Notes: generated by a model from the letters alone, not told the origin. A stretch of DNA of 64,000 bases from Rhodocyclaceae bacterium (GCA_018261935.1 JAGTRP010000007.1:62001-126000); one strand, 5' to 3'. Positions 16,427 to 25,502 are shown, counted from the stretch's first letter. Made by a program: numbers and translations.

Positions 16427-18126
16427 GCATGGAATACCCGGCGCCCTGGCAGCCCCTCATCGAAGGCCTGATCGAGTCGGTGCTCGTAGTGGACTGCCTC
16501 GACCTCTCCATCCGGGCCGTGAACCGCAGCGCCTGCCGGCTCCTGGCGGCGGCGGAAAACGACCTGATCGGCCATCCCGTCCTCGAGTTCGCCGCCCCCC
16601 CGGAGGATTTGTCCTTCTGGGAGGACGTGGCCGCCGGCCTGGCCGACGGCGTCCTCTCAAGTACCGTGGTGCGCCGGGCCGATGGCTCGATCGTCCCCGT
16701 GGAACGCCGGGTCAGCCGGGTCATCCTGGAGGACGGCAATCCGGCCTTCCTGGTCGGCATCAATGACCTGACCGAGCGGCTCGCGGCCAACAAGCGCATC
16801 GAGGAACTGGCCTACCACGACACCCTGACCGGGCTGCCCAACCGCACTCTCCTCAGGGAGCGCATCGAATTCGTCCGGCAGTGGTCGGCCCGGGCGGAAA
16901 AGTCCTTCGCCCTGCTCTTCGTCGACCTGGACCGCTTCAAGCAGATCAACGACTCCCTCGGCCACCTCTTCGGCGACCGGGTGCTGGTGGCGGTGGCCGA
17001 GCGCATCAAGGGCTGCCTGCGCCAGTGCGACACGGCAGCCCGCCTGGGCGGCGACGAATTCGTCCTCGTCCTCCACGACGTGGACGAACGGGGGGCGGAG
17101 ATCACCGCCCAGCGCCTCATCGCCGCCCTCAACCAGCCTCTCGCCATCGACGACCTCAGCCTGACGGTGACCTGCAGCATCGGCATCGCCCTCTATCCCG
17201 CCGACGGCCAGACGGCGGACGACCTCATTCGCAACGCCGACACCGCCATGTACCGGGTGAAGGAACATGGCCGCGCCGACTTCCGCTTCTACCAGCGCCA
17301 GACGAACGTGGACCTGCTCGCCCGCATGCGGCTCGACCAGGCCATGCGGCGGGCCCTGGAGCAGGGCGATTTCCGCCTCCATTACCAGCCCCGGGTGGAC
17401 TTCCGGAGCGGCCGCATCGTCGGCGCCGAAGCCCTGCTGCGCTGGCGGGACCGGGAACTGGGCGACATCCCCCCCGGGCGCTTCATTCCCCTGGCCGAGG
17501 ACAGCGGGCTCATCATCCCCATCGGCATGTGGGTGCTGAACGAGGCGGTGGCCCAGGCAGCCGCCTGGCGCCGCCGGGGCATCGATGTGGTGGCCGCCGT
17601 CAATGTCTCCGCCCTGCAGTTCCGCCGGGCCGATTTCGTCCCGGCGGTGGCCGCCGCCCTGCAGCAGTCCGGCCTGCCCCCGGCGGCCCTGGAACTGGAG
17701 CTCACCGAGTCCGTCCTGATGCAGGACGCCGGCGAGGCCCTGCTGCGCCTGCGGGCTTTGGCCGAACTCGGGGTCCAGCTCGCCATCGACGACTTCGGCA
17801 CCGGTTATTCCAGCCTTGCCTACCTGAAACGCTTCCCCATCCACAAGCTCAAGATCGACGGTTCCTTCGTGGCCGGGCTGCCCGAGGACGGCAGCGACAA
17901 TGCCATCGTCACCGCCGTCGTCAACCTCGGCCGCGCCCTGATGCTGGAGGTGGTGGCCGAGGGGGTGGAAACGGAAGGGCAGCGCCGTTTCCTGAAAAAC
18001 ACCGGCTGCGACCAGTTCCAGGGCTTCCTGTTCTCACCGGGGGTGGAGCCCCAAGCCTTCGAAAGGCTGTTCCCCCGCCTGTCTCCGAGAGCCCTGGAAG
18101 CCATCCCCCTGGCCTGCCGAGTTTAG
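16420..18126 (+). CDS. PAS-GGDEF-EAL protein (c-di-GMP synthesis/degradation)
   Basis: The 568-residue soluble protein has a PAS domain (about 8-125), a GGDEF domain with intact GGDEF near 210 and an inhibitory RxxD site (RQCD) five residues before it, then an EAL domain with EALLRW near 337, ELTESVLM, and DDFGTGYSS. Both active sites look complete, so the dominant activity cannot be read from sequence. It starts inside the stop of the HD-GYP gene and is translationally coupled to it. The PAS domain suggests control by a small ligand or redox state. Confidence 0.92.
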   Translation: MLSMEYPAPWQPLIEGLIESVLVVDCLDLSIRAVNRSACRLLAAAENDLIGHPVLEFAAPPEDLSFWEDVAAGLADGVLSSTVVRRADGSIVPVERRVSRVILEDGNPAFLVGINDLTERLAANKRIEELAYHDTLTGLPNRTLLRERIEFVRQWSARAEKSFALLFVDLDRFKQINDSLGHLFGDRVLVAVAERIKGCLRQCDTAARLGGDEFVLVLHDVDERGAEITAQRLIAALNQPLAIDDLSLTVTCSIGIALYPADGQTADDLIRNADTAMYRVKEHGRADFRFYQRQTNVDLLARMRLDQAMRRALEQGDFRLHYQPRVDFRSGRIVGAEALLRWRDRELGDIPPGRFIPLAEDSGLIIPIGMWVLNEAVAQAAAWRRRGIDVVAAVNVSALQFRRADFVPAVAAALQQSGLPPAALELELTESVLMQDAGEALLRLRALAELGVQLAIDDFGTGYSSLAYLKRFPIHKLKIDGSFVAGLPEDGSDNAIVTAVVNLGRALMLEVVAEGVETEGQRRFLKNTGCDQFQGFLFSPGVEPQAFERLFPRLSPRALEAIPLACRV

Positions 18127-18169
18127 CGGCGGGCCAGGGACACGGGGGGAGTTGAGGCGTTGGCCGGAA

Positions 18170-18406
18170 TCAGGGAAAGGTGCCGCGATGGCCCTTTTTC
18201 ATTCCAGGGGTCTTGTGCTCATCGTCCACTCCCAGGTGATCCCGGTTCTGCTTGAGCTTGTCCGCGCCTTCCCGGGCATCGCCGGCGGGAGGCGTGGCGG
18301 TGGGCGCCGGCGATGGGTTGGGGCGGGCGGGATCGATCTGGTCCCGCTCGTCGTCGGCGCTGGTGGGAACATGGGTAGGCTTGCTGGGGGATTTGACTCG
18401 GTTCAT
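18170..18406 (-). CDS. Small hydrophilic protein, unrecognised
   Basis: This 78-residue product (MNRVKSPSKPTHVPTSADDE at its start) is charged, proline-rich and probably disordered, with no signal peptide or hydrophobic stretch. GAGAGAGG lies about ten bases before the ATG, which makes this start more credible than the longer frame beginning at 18559. It is isolated on the minus strand, tail to tail with the GGDEF-EAL gene. It resembles in character, not in sequence, the acidic 129-residue protein at 25471. A GAAAGAATTACCC motif 128 bp upstream resembles one upstream of the DUF3309 gene. Reality of the gene is likely but not certain. Confidence 0.5.
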   Translation of the reverse strand: MNRVKSPSKPTHVPTSADDERDQIDPARPNPSPAPTATPPAGDAREGADKLKQNRDHLGVDDEHKTPGMKKGHRGTFP

Positions 18407-18656
18407 GCCGGAGTACCTCTCTCTGCTGGCAGGGGGCCGGGGACCCGGCCCGGGTCCGAAATGGTGCAAGCGCCATGCCCCGGGGGCGGTCTTTCCGGCC
18501 CCCCGGAACGCCCGGCGGCCGCAAACCGCCCCCGGGTAATTCTTTCGGCCTGCCTGCATTAGTTACCGGCGGGCGCCGCGCCGCCCCGCCGTCCCGATGG
18601 GAACGTCCCTTGCAACCCGGTCCGGGCTATTGGACCCGTCTTTCGACATCGCCCCC

Positions 18657-20156
18657 ATGCCCAAGTCCCTGCCCGGCCGCCCCGTCTCCCTGTGGCTCGA
18701 CACCACCCCGGAAACCGGCTTTCCGCCCCTGCCGGAGGGCCTCGAAGTGGATGTGGTGGTGGTCGGCGGCGGCCTCGCCGGCCTGACGGCGGCGACCCTC
18801 CTGAAGGAGGCCGGGCGGACGGTGGCGGTGCTGGAGGCCGGGCGCATCGTCCACGGGGTCACCGGCCACACCACCGCCAAGATCACCGCACTGCACACCC
18901 TCATCTACGACCATCTTATCCGCCATGCCGGGGAAGCCAAGGCCCGGGCCTACGGCGAAGCCCAGCAGGCGGCCATCGAACAGGTGGCGGCCCGGGTCCG
19001 GGACAAGGCCATCGATTGCGACTTCGTCCGCAGCGACGCCTACACCTACACCGAGTCCCCCGAGGAGAAGGGCCGGATCGAGGCCGAGGTCGAGGCCGCC
19101 CAGCGCCTGGGCCTGCCCGCCACCTACCTGGAGGACACGCCCCTGCCCTTCCCGGTGGAAGCGGCGGTGCGCTTCGACGGCCAGGCCCGCTTCCACCCCC
19201 GCAAGTACCTGCTCGCCCTGGCCCGGGACCTGCCCGGGGAGGGCAGCCATATTTTCGAGGCCACCCGGGTCCTGGACGTGACCCCGGGGGAACCTTGCCA
19301 GGTGACCACCGACCGGGGCCGGGTGGCGGCCCGGGACGTCATCGTCGCCAGCCACTTTCCCTTCGCCGACAAGGCCCTCTTCGCCTCCCGCCTGCAGCCC
19401 CACCGGTCCTACGTCCTCGCCCTGCGCCTCGACGGCCCGCCCCCCGACGGCCTCTTCATCGACACCGGCGAGAACTTCAGCCTGCGTCCCCAGCCCCTGC
19501 CTGACGGCGACACGCTGCTGCTGGTGGGAGGCGAGGGGCACCGGGCCGGAGAAGGGGGCGACACGGTGGCCCGCTATCAGCGCCTGGAGGTCTGGGCCCG
19601 GGGCCGCCTGCCGGTGCGCGCGGTGGAATACCGCTGGTCCACCCAGGACAATTTCACCGTGGACCGGATTCCCTACATCGGCCCCACGACCCAGCACTCC
19701 AGGCATCTCTATGTCGCCACCGGCTTCAACGGCTGGGGCATGACCAACGGCACGGTGGCCGGCATGCTGCTGCGGGACCTCATCCTCGAGGGGGACAATC
19801 CCTGGGCCGCAGTCTTCGACCCCAGCCGCATGAACCTCAACGACGTCCCGGAACTGGTGAGGCAGAACGCCAGAATCGCCGCCCACCTGGTGGCCGACCG
19901 GGTGCACCGCACCGACCCGGACACCGTGGGCCCCGGCGAAGGCAAGGTGGTGCACACCCTGCACGGCAACGTCGCCCTCTACCGGGACGAGGCGGGCCTG
20001 ATCCACCGCCTGTCGCCGGTATGCACCCACATGGGCTGCATCCTGCACTGGAACCCGGCGGAAAGAAGCTGGGACTGCCCCTGCCACGGCTCCCGCTTCG
20101 GCGTCGGCGGCGAGGTCCTCCACGGCCCGGCGCTGCGCCCCCTGGAGAAGAAATAG
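18657..20156 (+). CDS. FAD-dependent oxidoreductase with C-terminal Rieske [2Fe-2S] domain (YhfW-like)
   Basis: The 499-residue protein has a DAO-type FAD domain with VVVGGGLAGL near residue 35 and TGHTTAK shortly after. The last 85 residues form a Rieske domain with C-T-H-M-G-C and, 15 residues on, C-P-C-H-G-S, the two Cys-His pairs that hold the cluster. The fusion moves electrons between FAD and the cluster; the substrate of this family, typified by Bacillus YhfW, is unknown. The start MPKSLPGRP fits the usual family N-terminus; an in-frame ATG at 18597 adds 20 residues and neither has a clear ribosome site. No signal peptide is seen. Confidence 0.88.
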   Translation: MPKSLPGRPVSLWLDTTPETGFPPLPEGLEVDVVVVGGGLAGLTAATLLKEAGRTVAVLEAGRIVHGVTGHTTAKITALHTLIYDHLIRHAGEAKARAYGEAQQAAIEQVAARVRDKAIDCDFVRSDAYTYTESPEEKGRIEAEVEAAQRLGLPATYLEDTPLPFPVEAAVRFDGQARFHPRKYLLALARDLPGEGSHIFEATRVLDVTPGEPCQVTTDRGRVAARDVIVASHFPFADKALFASRLQPHRSYVLALRLDGPPPDGLFIDTGENFSLRPQPLPDGDTLLLVGGEGHRAGEGGDTVARYQRLEVWARGRLPVRAVEYRWSTQDNFTVDRIPYIGPTTQHSRHLYVATGFNGWGMTNGTVAGMLLRDLILEGDNPWAAVFDPSRMNLNDVPELVRQNARIAAHLVADRVHRTDPDTVGPGEGKVVHTLHGNVALYRDEAGLIHRLSPVCTHMGCILHWNPAERSWDCPCHGSRFGVGGEVLHGPALRPLEKK

Positions 20157-20168
20157 GGCTGTTCCATA

Positions 20169-20224
20169 CCCTATCCAAGGTCATCAAGCCCCACTATTGA
20201 TGGGTATTTCACCTTAGAATAGGG
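20169..20224 (+). promoter_or_regulatory. Long imperfect hairpin abutting the start of the binding-protein/GGDEF-EAL operon
   Basis: Three consecutive arms pair: CCCTAT (20169-20174) with ATAGGG (20219-20224), AAGGT (20177-20181) with ACCTT (20211-20215), and CATCAA (20182-20187) with TTGATG (20197-20202). Only small bulges interrupt them, giving 17 base pairs in total. The ATAGGG arm occupies the ribosome-site position directly before the ATG at 20226. If transcribed, the fold would hide the start region, so translational control is possible. It could also be a DNA operator. Confidence 0.45.
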
Positions 20225-20225
20225 C

Positions 20226-20993
20226 ATGACCATGATCGAACCTACCGATCCCCGCAGCCGGCGGCGGTGGTTCTCCATCCTTGCCCTGCTGGCCCTTTGC
20301 TGCGCGGTCTTTCCGCCCCTGGCCGCCGGCGAGCCCCTGCGGCTCAATACCGGGGTGGGGGCGCCCTACATCCAGCCCGACAAGAAGGGCTTCCTCGACC
20401 GCCTGGTGCCGGAAGTCTTCCGGCGCCTCGGCATCCAGGCCGAGGCGGTCGTCTACCCGGCGTCCGAGCGGGCCAACATGAATGCCAACAACGGTCTCGA
20501 CGACGGCGTCGCCATGCGGGTCAAGGGTCTGGAGGCCGCCTACCCCAACCTGGTCCGGGTCGAGGAAAAGGTGGCGGACAACGATTTTGTCGCCTATTCG
20601 GGCCACCACGTCTTCGCCACCACCGGCTTCGAGGCCCTCACGCCCTACCAGGTGGGCTACATCGCCGGCTGGAAGGTGTTCGAACCCCGCCTCAAGGACG
20701 GCTATGCCGTTACCCTGGTGCAGGACGCCGACCAGCTCTTCAACCTGCTGGCCAACGACCGGGCCGACGTGGTGCTGTTCGAGCGCTGGCAGGGCAACTG
20801 GCTGGTCCGGGAACGCCGCCAGAAGGCGAAGCTGCTGCTGCCGCCCCTGGTCTCCACCGAAATGTTCATGTACCTGCACAAGAAGCACGCCCACCTGGCC
20901 GGCCCCGCCGCCCAGGCGCTGCGGGCCATGAAGGCCGACGGCACCTACCGCCGGCTGGTGGAGGAAAATCTCCGAGTGTCCGATCCGCGATGA
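20226..20993 (+). CDS. Periplasmic solute-binding protein (family 3-like), sensor-linked
   Basis: The 255-residue protein has an N-terminal signal peptide (RRRWFSILALLALCCAVFPPLAAG) and a type II periplasmic-binding fold. The pattern runs R-L-N-T-G-V-G-x-P-Y-I, F-L-D-R-L-V-P-E-V-F-R, Y-P-A-S-E-R and D-G-V-A-M-R, as in SBP_bac_3 proteins. No ABC permease or ATPase gene is present. Its stop overlaps the ATG of the downstream GGDEF-EAL sensor (ATGA), so it most likely presents a ligand to that sensor rather than feeding a transporter. The ligand is unknown. A second in-frame ATG six bases on (20232) is an alternative start. Confidence 0.82.
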   Translation: MTMIEPTDPRSRRRWFSILALLALCCAVFPPLAAGEPLRLNTGVGAPYIQPDKKGFLDRLVPEVFRRLGIQAEAVVYPASERANMNANNGLDDGVAMRVKGLEAAYPNLVRVEEKVADNDFVAYSGHHVFATTGFEALTPYQVGYIAGWKVFEPRLKDGYAVTLVQDADQLFNLLANDRADVVLFERWQGNWLVRERRQKAKLLLPPLVSTEMFMYLHKKHAHLAGPAAQALRAMKADGTYRRLVEENLRVSDPR

Positions 20994-23854
20994 CGCGCCG
21001 GGAAGCCATCGTCCCGGCCCCGCAGCCGGCTCGCCTGGCACGCCGGCTGGTCCAGGTGATCGTCCTGGCCAGCTCCCTGATCGCCATCTTCATCACCGCT
21101 GCCCAGCTCTACCTGGAATTCAACCGGGACGTGGGGGACATCCATGCCCGCTTCGAGCAGATCCGGGACGCCTACCTGCCCAGCGTCGTCCAGAACGTCT
21201 GGCTCACCGACCGGGCCCGGGTCCAGGTCCTCCTGGACGGCATCCGGCGCCTGCCGGATTTCGAATCGGCCCGGGTCATCGTGGATGGACAACCCTTCGC
21301 CGCCGCCGGCAAGGCCGCCGCCAACCCGGGGATGATGCGCCGCTTCACCCTCCTGCAGGAATTCCGCGGCCAAACCCTGGAAATCGGCGTCCTGGAAGTG
21401 GGCGCCAGCCTCGACGGCCCCCTGCAGCGGACCTGGGAACGCCTGTGGCTGGTGCTTTTCCTCAACGGCGCCAAGACCGCCCTGGTGGCGGCCCTCATCT
21501 TCATCCTGGTGCGGCGCATGATCACCAGTCCGGTGCAGCGCATGGCGACCCAGGCCCGGCGCCTGGCCGACGACGACCTCGACCAGCCCCTGAGCCTGGA
21601 AAGGTGCTTCGCCTGCCAGGATGACGACGAGATCCATGCCCTGGCGGCGGACATCGAACGCATGCGGGTCGGCCTGCGGGATCGGCGGGAGGCCCTGCTG
21701 GCTTCCCACGACCAGCTCTCCCGGGCCCTGGCGGAAAAGGAAATCGCCCTCCTGCAGGCCAGGGCTGGCGAGAAGGCCCTGCAGGAAAACCGGGCCCACC
21801 TGACCCGGGCCCAGCAGGTGGCCAACCTGGGAAGCTGGGAATGGACCTGGGGCGAGGACGAAATGCGCTGGTCGGAGGAGGTCTACCACCTCCTCGGCCT
21901 GCCGGTGGCCGGCGGCAAGCTGCCCGCCCCGGGCGCCCTTTCCCGACTGCGGGAAGCGGTCATCGAAGCCGACCGGCCGCTCCTGGACGCCCAACTCGCC
22001 GAGGCCCGCGCCTCCCGCTCCCTGGATTCGGCGGAATTCCACATCCGCCGCGGCGACGGCACCACCCGGCTGCTGCACCAGCTGGTGGAGCCCCTCTCCG
22101 ACGGGGACGAGGACCCGCCCCGCCTGCTCGGAACCCTGCAGGACATCACCGAGCAGAAGCGAGTGGAGGAAGCCCTGGACCTGGCCGCCAGCGTCTTCGG
22201 CAACACCCGGGAGGGCATCCTGGTAACCGATACCGGGGGCACCATCCTGGCGGTGAACCCGGCCTTTACCGAGATCACCGGCTACAGCGAGGCGGAAGTG
22301 GTCGGCAAGACGCCGCAGTTCCTGCACTCCGACCGCCAGGACCCGGGCCTGTACGACACCATCGAGCGCACCCTGAAGCAAACCGGCGTCTGGCAGGGGG
22401 AAATCTGGAACCGCCGCAAGAACGGCGAGTCCTTTCCCCAATGGACCACCATCAGCACCATCGCCGACGCCGAAGGGAACGCCAAGCGCCACGTCGGGGT
22501 CATCAGCGACGTGACCGAAATGCGCCGCAAGGACGAATGGATCCGCCACCAGGCCTACCATGACGCCCTCACCGGCCTGCCCAACCGGCTGCTGCTGGAG
22601 GACCGCCTGAGCCAGGCCATCGGCGCCGCCCACCGCACCGGCGGCCGAGTGTGTGTCCTCTTCCTCGACCTCGACCGCTTCAAGCTGGTGAACGACAGCC
22701 TCGGGCACCGGGCCGGCGACAGCCTCCTGAAGCTCGCCGCCGCCCGGATCAACCAGTGCGTGCGGACCACCGACACGGTGGCGCGGCTGGGGGGGGACGA
22801 GTTCGTCCTCGTCCTCACGGGCTTTGCCGCCATCACCGACGTTGCCCACGTGGCCGAAAAGATCGTCTCCTCCATGGCCGAGGGCTTCGACATCGGCGGC
22901 CAGCACGTCCATGTCGGCGCCAGCATCGGCATCAGCGTCTATCCCCAGGACGGCGACAACCCGGACACCCTGCTGCGCAACGCCGACACCGCCATGTACG
23001 AGGCCAAGGCCGCCGGCCGCGGCACCTTCCGCTTCTTCGACAGCCACATGAACTCCCGGGCGGTGCACCGCCTGCAGATCGAAGCCCGGCTGTGGCGGGC
23101 CCTGGCCGAGCGCCAGTTCGAGGTCTTCTACCAGCCCAAGGTGGTGCTCGGCAACGGCGCCATCCACGGCATGGAGGCCCTGGTGCGCTGGCGCGACCCG
23201 GAAAAGGGCCTGATCTCCCCGGCCGAATTCATCCCGGTGGCGGAAGAGACCGGCCTCATCCGGGAAATCGGCGAATGGGTCCTGGACGAATCCTGCCGCC
23301 AGATGAGCCTGTGGGTGGACCGGGGCATCATCGAGGGCCCGGTGGCGGTCAATGTCTCGGCCCGCCAGCTGGCCGACCCCGAATTCGCCGGCCGGGTGAA
23401 GGCCACCCTGGAGCGCCATGGCCTCGCCCCCCACTGGCTGCAGCTGGAAGTCACCGAATCCATGGTGATGACCGAGCCCGAACAGGCCATCCGCATCCTC
23501 GGCAACCTGGTGAAACTGGGCATCACCATCGCCATCGACGACTTCGGCACCGGCTACTCCAGCTTCAGCTACCTGAGGCGCCTGCCCATCCACCTCCTCA
23601 AGATCGACCGCTCCTTCGTGGACGACATCGGCAGTTCCCGGGAGGACGAGAACATCGTCGCCGCCATCGTCACCATGGCCAAATCCCTGGGCATGCAGAC
23701 CATCGCGGAAGGGGTGGAGACCGCCGTCCAGGCAGAATTCCTGGTCGGCCTGGCCTGCGACTTCGGCCAGGGCTATCTCTACTCCCGGCCCGTGCCGGCG
23801 CCGGAATTCGAAGCCCTGCTGGAAGCCGGCGCTTTCAGCGGCGTCGCCGCCTGA
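20990..23854 (+). CDS. Membrane sensor with HAMP, two PAS, GGDEF and EAL domains
   Basis: The protein is 954 residues. TM1 lies near 18-40 and TM2 near 150-172, enclosing a periplasmic domain of about 110 residues. A HAMP-like linker with a CFACQDDDE insertion follows, then a coiled coil, two PAS domains (about 275-390 and 395-510), GGDEF (intact, near 602, with RTTD inhibitory site before it) and EAL (EALVRW near 728, EVTESMVM, DDFGTGYSS). It should couple an envelope signal to c-di-GMP level. The four-base overlap with the binding-protein gene indicates equal synthesis and probable physical partnership. An upstream open stretch in the same frame is non-coding shadow. Confidence 0.93.
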   Translation: MTRREAIVPAPQPARLARRLVQVIVLASSLIAIFITAAQLYLEFNRDVGDIHARFEQIRDAYLPSVVQNVWLTDRARVQVLLDGIRRLPDFESARVIVDGQPFAAAGKAAANPGMMRRFTLLQEFRGQTLEIGVLEVGASLDGPLQRTWERLWLVLFLNGAKTALVAALIFILVRRMITSPVQRMATQARRLADDDLDQPLSLERCFACQDDDEIHALAADIERMRVGLRDRREALLASHDQLSRALAEKEIALLQARAGEKALQENRAHLTRAQQVANLGSWEWTWGEDEMRWSEEVYHLLGLPVAGGKLPAPGALSRLREAVIEADRPLLDAQLAEARASRSLDSAEFHIRRGDGTTRLLHQLVEPLSDGDEDPPRLLGTLQDITEQKRVEEALDLAASVFGNTREGILVTDTGGTILAVNPAFTEITGYSEAEVVGKTPQFLHSDRQDPGLYDTIERTLKQTGVWQGEIWNRRKNGESFPQWTTISTIADAEGNAKRHVGVISDVTEMRRKDEWIRHQAYHDALTGLPNRLLLEDRLSQAIGAAHRTGGRVCVLFLDLDRFKLVNDSLGHRAGDSLLKLAAARINQCVRTTDTVARLGGDEFVLVLTGFAAITDVAHVAEKIVSSMAEGFDIGGQHVHVGASIGISVYPQDGDNPDTLLRNADTAMYEAKAAGRGTFRFFDSHMNSRAVHRLQIEARLWRALAERQFEVFYQPKVVLGNGAIHGMEALVRWRDPEKGLISPAEFIPVAEETGLIREIGEWVLDESCRQMSLWVDRGIIEGPVAVNVSARQLADPEFAGRVKATLERHGLAPHWLQLEVTESMVMTEPEQAIRILGNLVKLGITIAIDDFGTGYSSFSYLRRLPIHLLKIDRSFVDDIGSSREDENIVAAIVTMAKSLGMQTIAEGVETAVQAEFLVGLACDFGQGYLYSRPVPAPEFEALLEAGAFSGVAA

Positions 23855-23948
23855 AACCCTCCGCACTTTTTGCCGCATCCGCTATCCAATAGCCGCACCG
23901 CCGGCCCAAGGACGGACCGCGGCCTCAACCCAGCGGAAGGACCAGACC

Positions 23949-24962
23949 ATGAACAAGATCAACCTGATGCGAATCCAGGTGGCCGCGGCCCTCGCCGCCC
24001 TGTCGAGCCTGATTGCCTCGGCGGCATGCGCCGCCGGCGACGAGGTCACCGCCGACCGCGTCGTCCAGGCCCTTGAAGGCACCTTCGGCGTCCATCCCGG
24101 CCAACGACGCAACCACACCAAGGGCACCTGTGCCGCCGGCGAATTCGTCGGCAGCCCGGACATCGCGCCCTACAGCCGGTCACCGATCTTTTCGGGCAGG
24201 CCGGTGCCGGTGGTGGCCCGGTTTTCCGTCGCCGGCGGCAACCCGAAGGCCCCGGACACGGGCAAGACGCCCCGGGGCATGGCGCTGGAATTCAGGCTGC
24301 CGGAGGGGCTGCGCCAGCACATCACCATGATCAACACCCCCATTTTCGGCGCCGCCACGCCCCGGACCTTCCTCGACCTCACGGTCGCCGCCCGCCCCGA
24401 CCCGGCCACCGGCAAACCCGATCCGGAAAAACTCAAGGCCTTCCAGGCGACCCATCCCGACAACAAGGCCCAGGCGAACTTCCTGGCGGCCCACAACCCG
24501 CCGGCCAGCTATGCCAACGGCGCCTACTTCGGGCTGCACACCTTCAAGTTCATCAACCGGGACGGCAAGACCACCCTGGTGCGCTGGCAGTTCATCCCCC
24601 AGGACGGGGAAAAGCGCCTGTCGGACGAGGAGATGAAGACGGCCGGCCCGGACTTCCTGGAGCCGGCCCTGATCGAGCGCACCCGCCGGGGACCGGTGCA
24701 CTGGGATATGGTGGTGGCCATCGGCGAGCCCGGTGACCCGGAGGACAACCCGACCCTCGCCTGGCCCGAAGGGCGCCGGAAGATCAGGGCCGGAACCCTG
24801 ACCATCAGCGCCGCCATGCCGCAAAGGGGCGCCGAGTGCGAGCCCATCAACTACGATCCCCTGGTCATGGCGGACGGCATCGCCGCGACCAGCGACCCGG
24901 TGCTCCTGTTCCGCTCCCCGGCCTATGCGGTTTCGGTCGGCAAGCGGCTGGCCGGGCAATGA
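23949..24962 (+). CDS. SrpA-like catalase-related peroxidase, exported
   Basis: The 337-residue protein carries a signal peptide (cut after SAACAAG, about 28). A mini-catalase fold follows: N-H-T-K-G with the distal histidine near 56, V-V-A-R-F-S-V-A-G-G-N, G-M-A-L-E-F, and the proximal heme tyrosine region F-R-S-P-A-Y-A near 324-330. It lacks the C-terminal NADPH and flavodoxin-like parts of full catalases, as SrpA/YodB-type enzymes do. It probably removes peroxide or organic peroxides in the periplasm. GGAAGGA lies 14 bases before the ATG. The VanZ-like gene starts ten bases after its stop, suggesting one operon. Confidence 0.87.
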   Translation: MNKINLMRIQVAAALAALSSLIASAACAAGDEVTADRVVQALEGTFGVHPGQRRNHTKGTCAAGEFVGSPDIAPYSRSPIFSGRPVPVVARFSVAGGNPKAPDTGKTPRGMALEFRLPEGLRQHITMINTPIFGAATPRTFLDLTVAARPDPATGKPDPEKLKAFQATHPDNKAQANFLAAHNPPASYANGAYFGLHTFKFINRDGKTTLVRWQFIPQDGEKRLSDEEMKTAGPDFLEPALIERTRRGPVHWDMVVAIGEPGDPEDNPTLAWPEGRRKIRAGTLTISAAMPQRGAECEPINYDPLVMADGIAATSDPVLLFRSPAYAVSVGKRLAGQ

Positions 24963-24971
24963 AGGATCGCC

Positions 24972-25502
24972 ATGGCCGATATCAGGAGCACTCACCCCCT
25001 TGCGGACATGAACCGTCTCTATCGCTTCCTCGATTTCCTCGTCTTCGACCCCCGCTACCGCAGGACCCGGCTGGTGCTGGCCCTCGCCGTCTATTTCCTG
25101 GTGCTGGCCCTGGGCTCCGTCCCCGGGGCGAGGGCGGAAGTGGGCAAGCTCGCCCCCGGCGTGGTGCTCCACGCCCTGACCTACGCCTTCATCACCGCCA
25201 TGGTGTTCGGCGGCCTGGGCAGGACCACCGCCGGTCCGGCCCTCTTCTCCCTCCTCGTCGTCTCGGCCATGGGCGCCCTCGACGAGTTCGTCCAGAGCTT
25301 CCTGCCGTACCGCACGGCCGCCGTGGCGGACTGGGGAGTGGATGTGGTTTCCGGCCTTTCCATCCTCGCCTTCCTGCTCATGGTTTATGTCGCCGGGCGC
25401 AGGCACCGGCAGCCGGCGCTTCCGGGCATGGCGCCTGCTGGGAACCCGGTTTCCCTTGCAGGAGAACGCCATGGCAAGGCGCAACATCAGCGGCCAGGAT
25501 GA
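24972..25502 (+). CDS. VanZ-like membrane protein
   Basis: This 176-residue protein has four hydrophobic segments (about 35-55, 63-82, 87-106, 120-140). The VanZ pattern appears as K-L-A-P-G-V-V-L-H-A-L-T-Y, A-x-L-D-E-F-V-Q-S-F-L-P and D-W-G-V-D-V-V-S-G. VanZ-family proteins are small inner-membrane proteins of unclear activity; the founder gives low-level teicoplanin resistance. The C-terminus is polar and overlaps the next gene by 32 bp, so the three genes 23949-25860 look co-transcribed. Confidence 0.78.
   Translation: MADIRSTHPLADMNRLYRFLDFLVFDPRYRRTRLVLALAVYFLVLALGSVPGARAEVGKLAPGVVLHALTYAFITAMVFGGLGRTTAGPALFSLLVVSAMGALDEFVQSFLPYRTAAVADWGVDVVSGLSILAFLLMVYVAGRRHRQPALPGMAPAGNPVSLAGERHGKAQHQRPG

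Noticed and set aside
20197-20220. Sigma-70 promoter TTGATG...TAGAAT before the binding-protein gene
   Set aside because: Spacing is only 12 bp and the boxes lie inside the hairpin, five bases from the start codon.
20945-23878. 977-codon minus-strand frame opposite the GGDEF-EAL sensor
   Set aside because: Shadow frame with low-complexity composition; the plus strand encodes clear domains.
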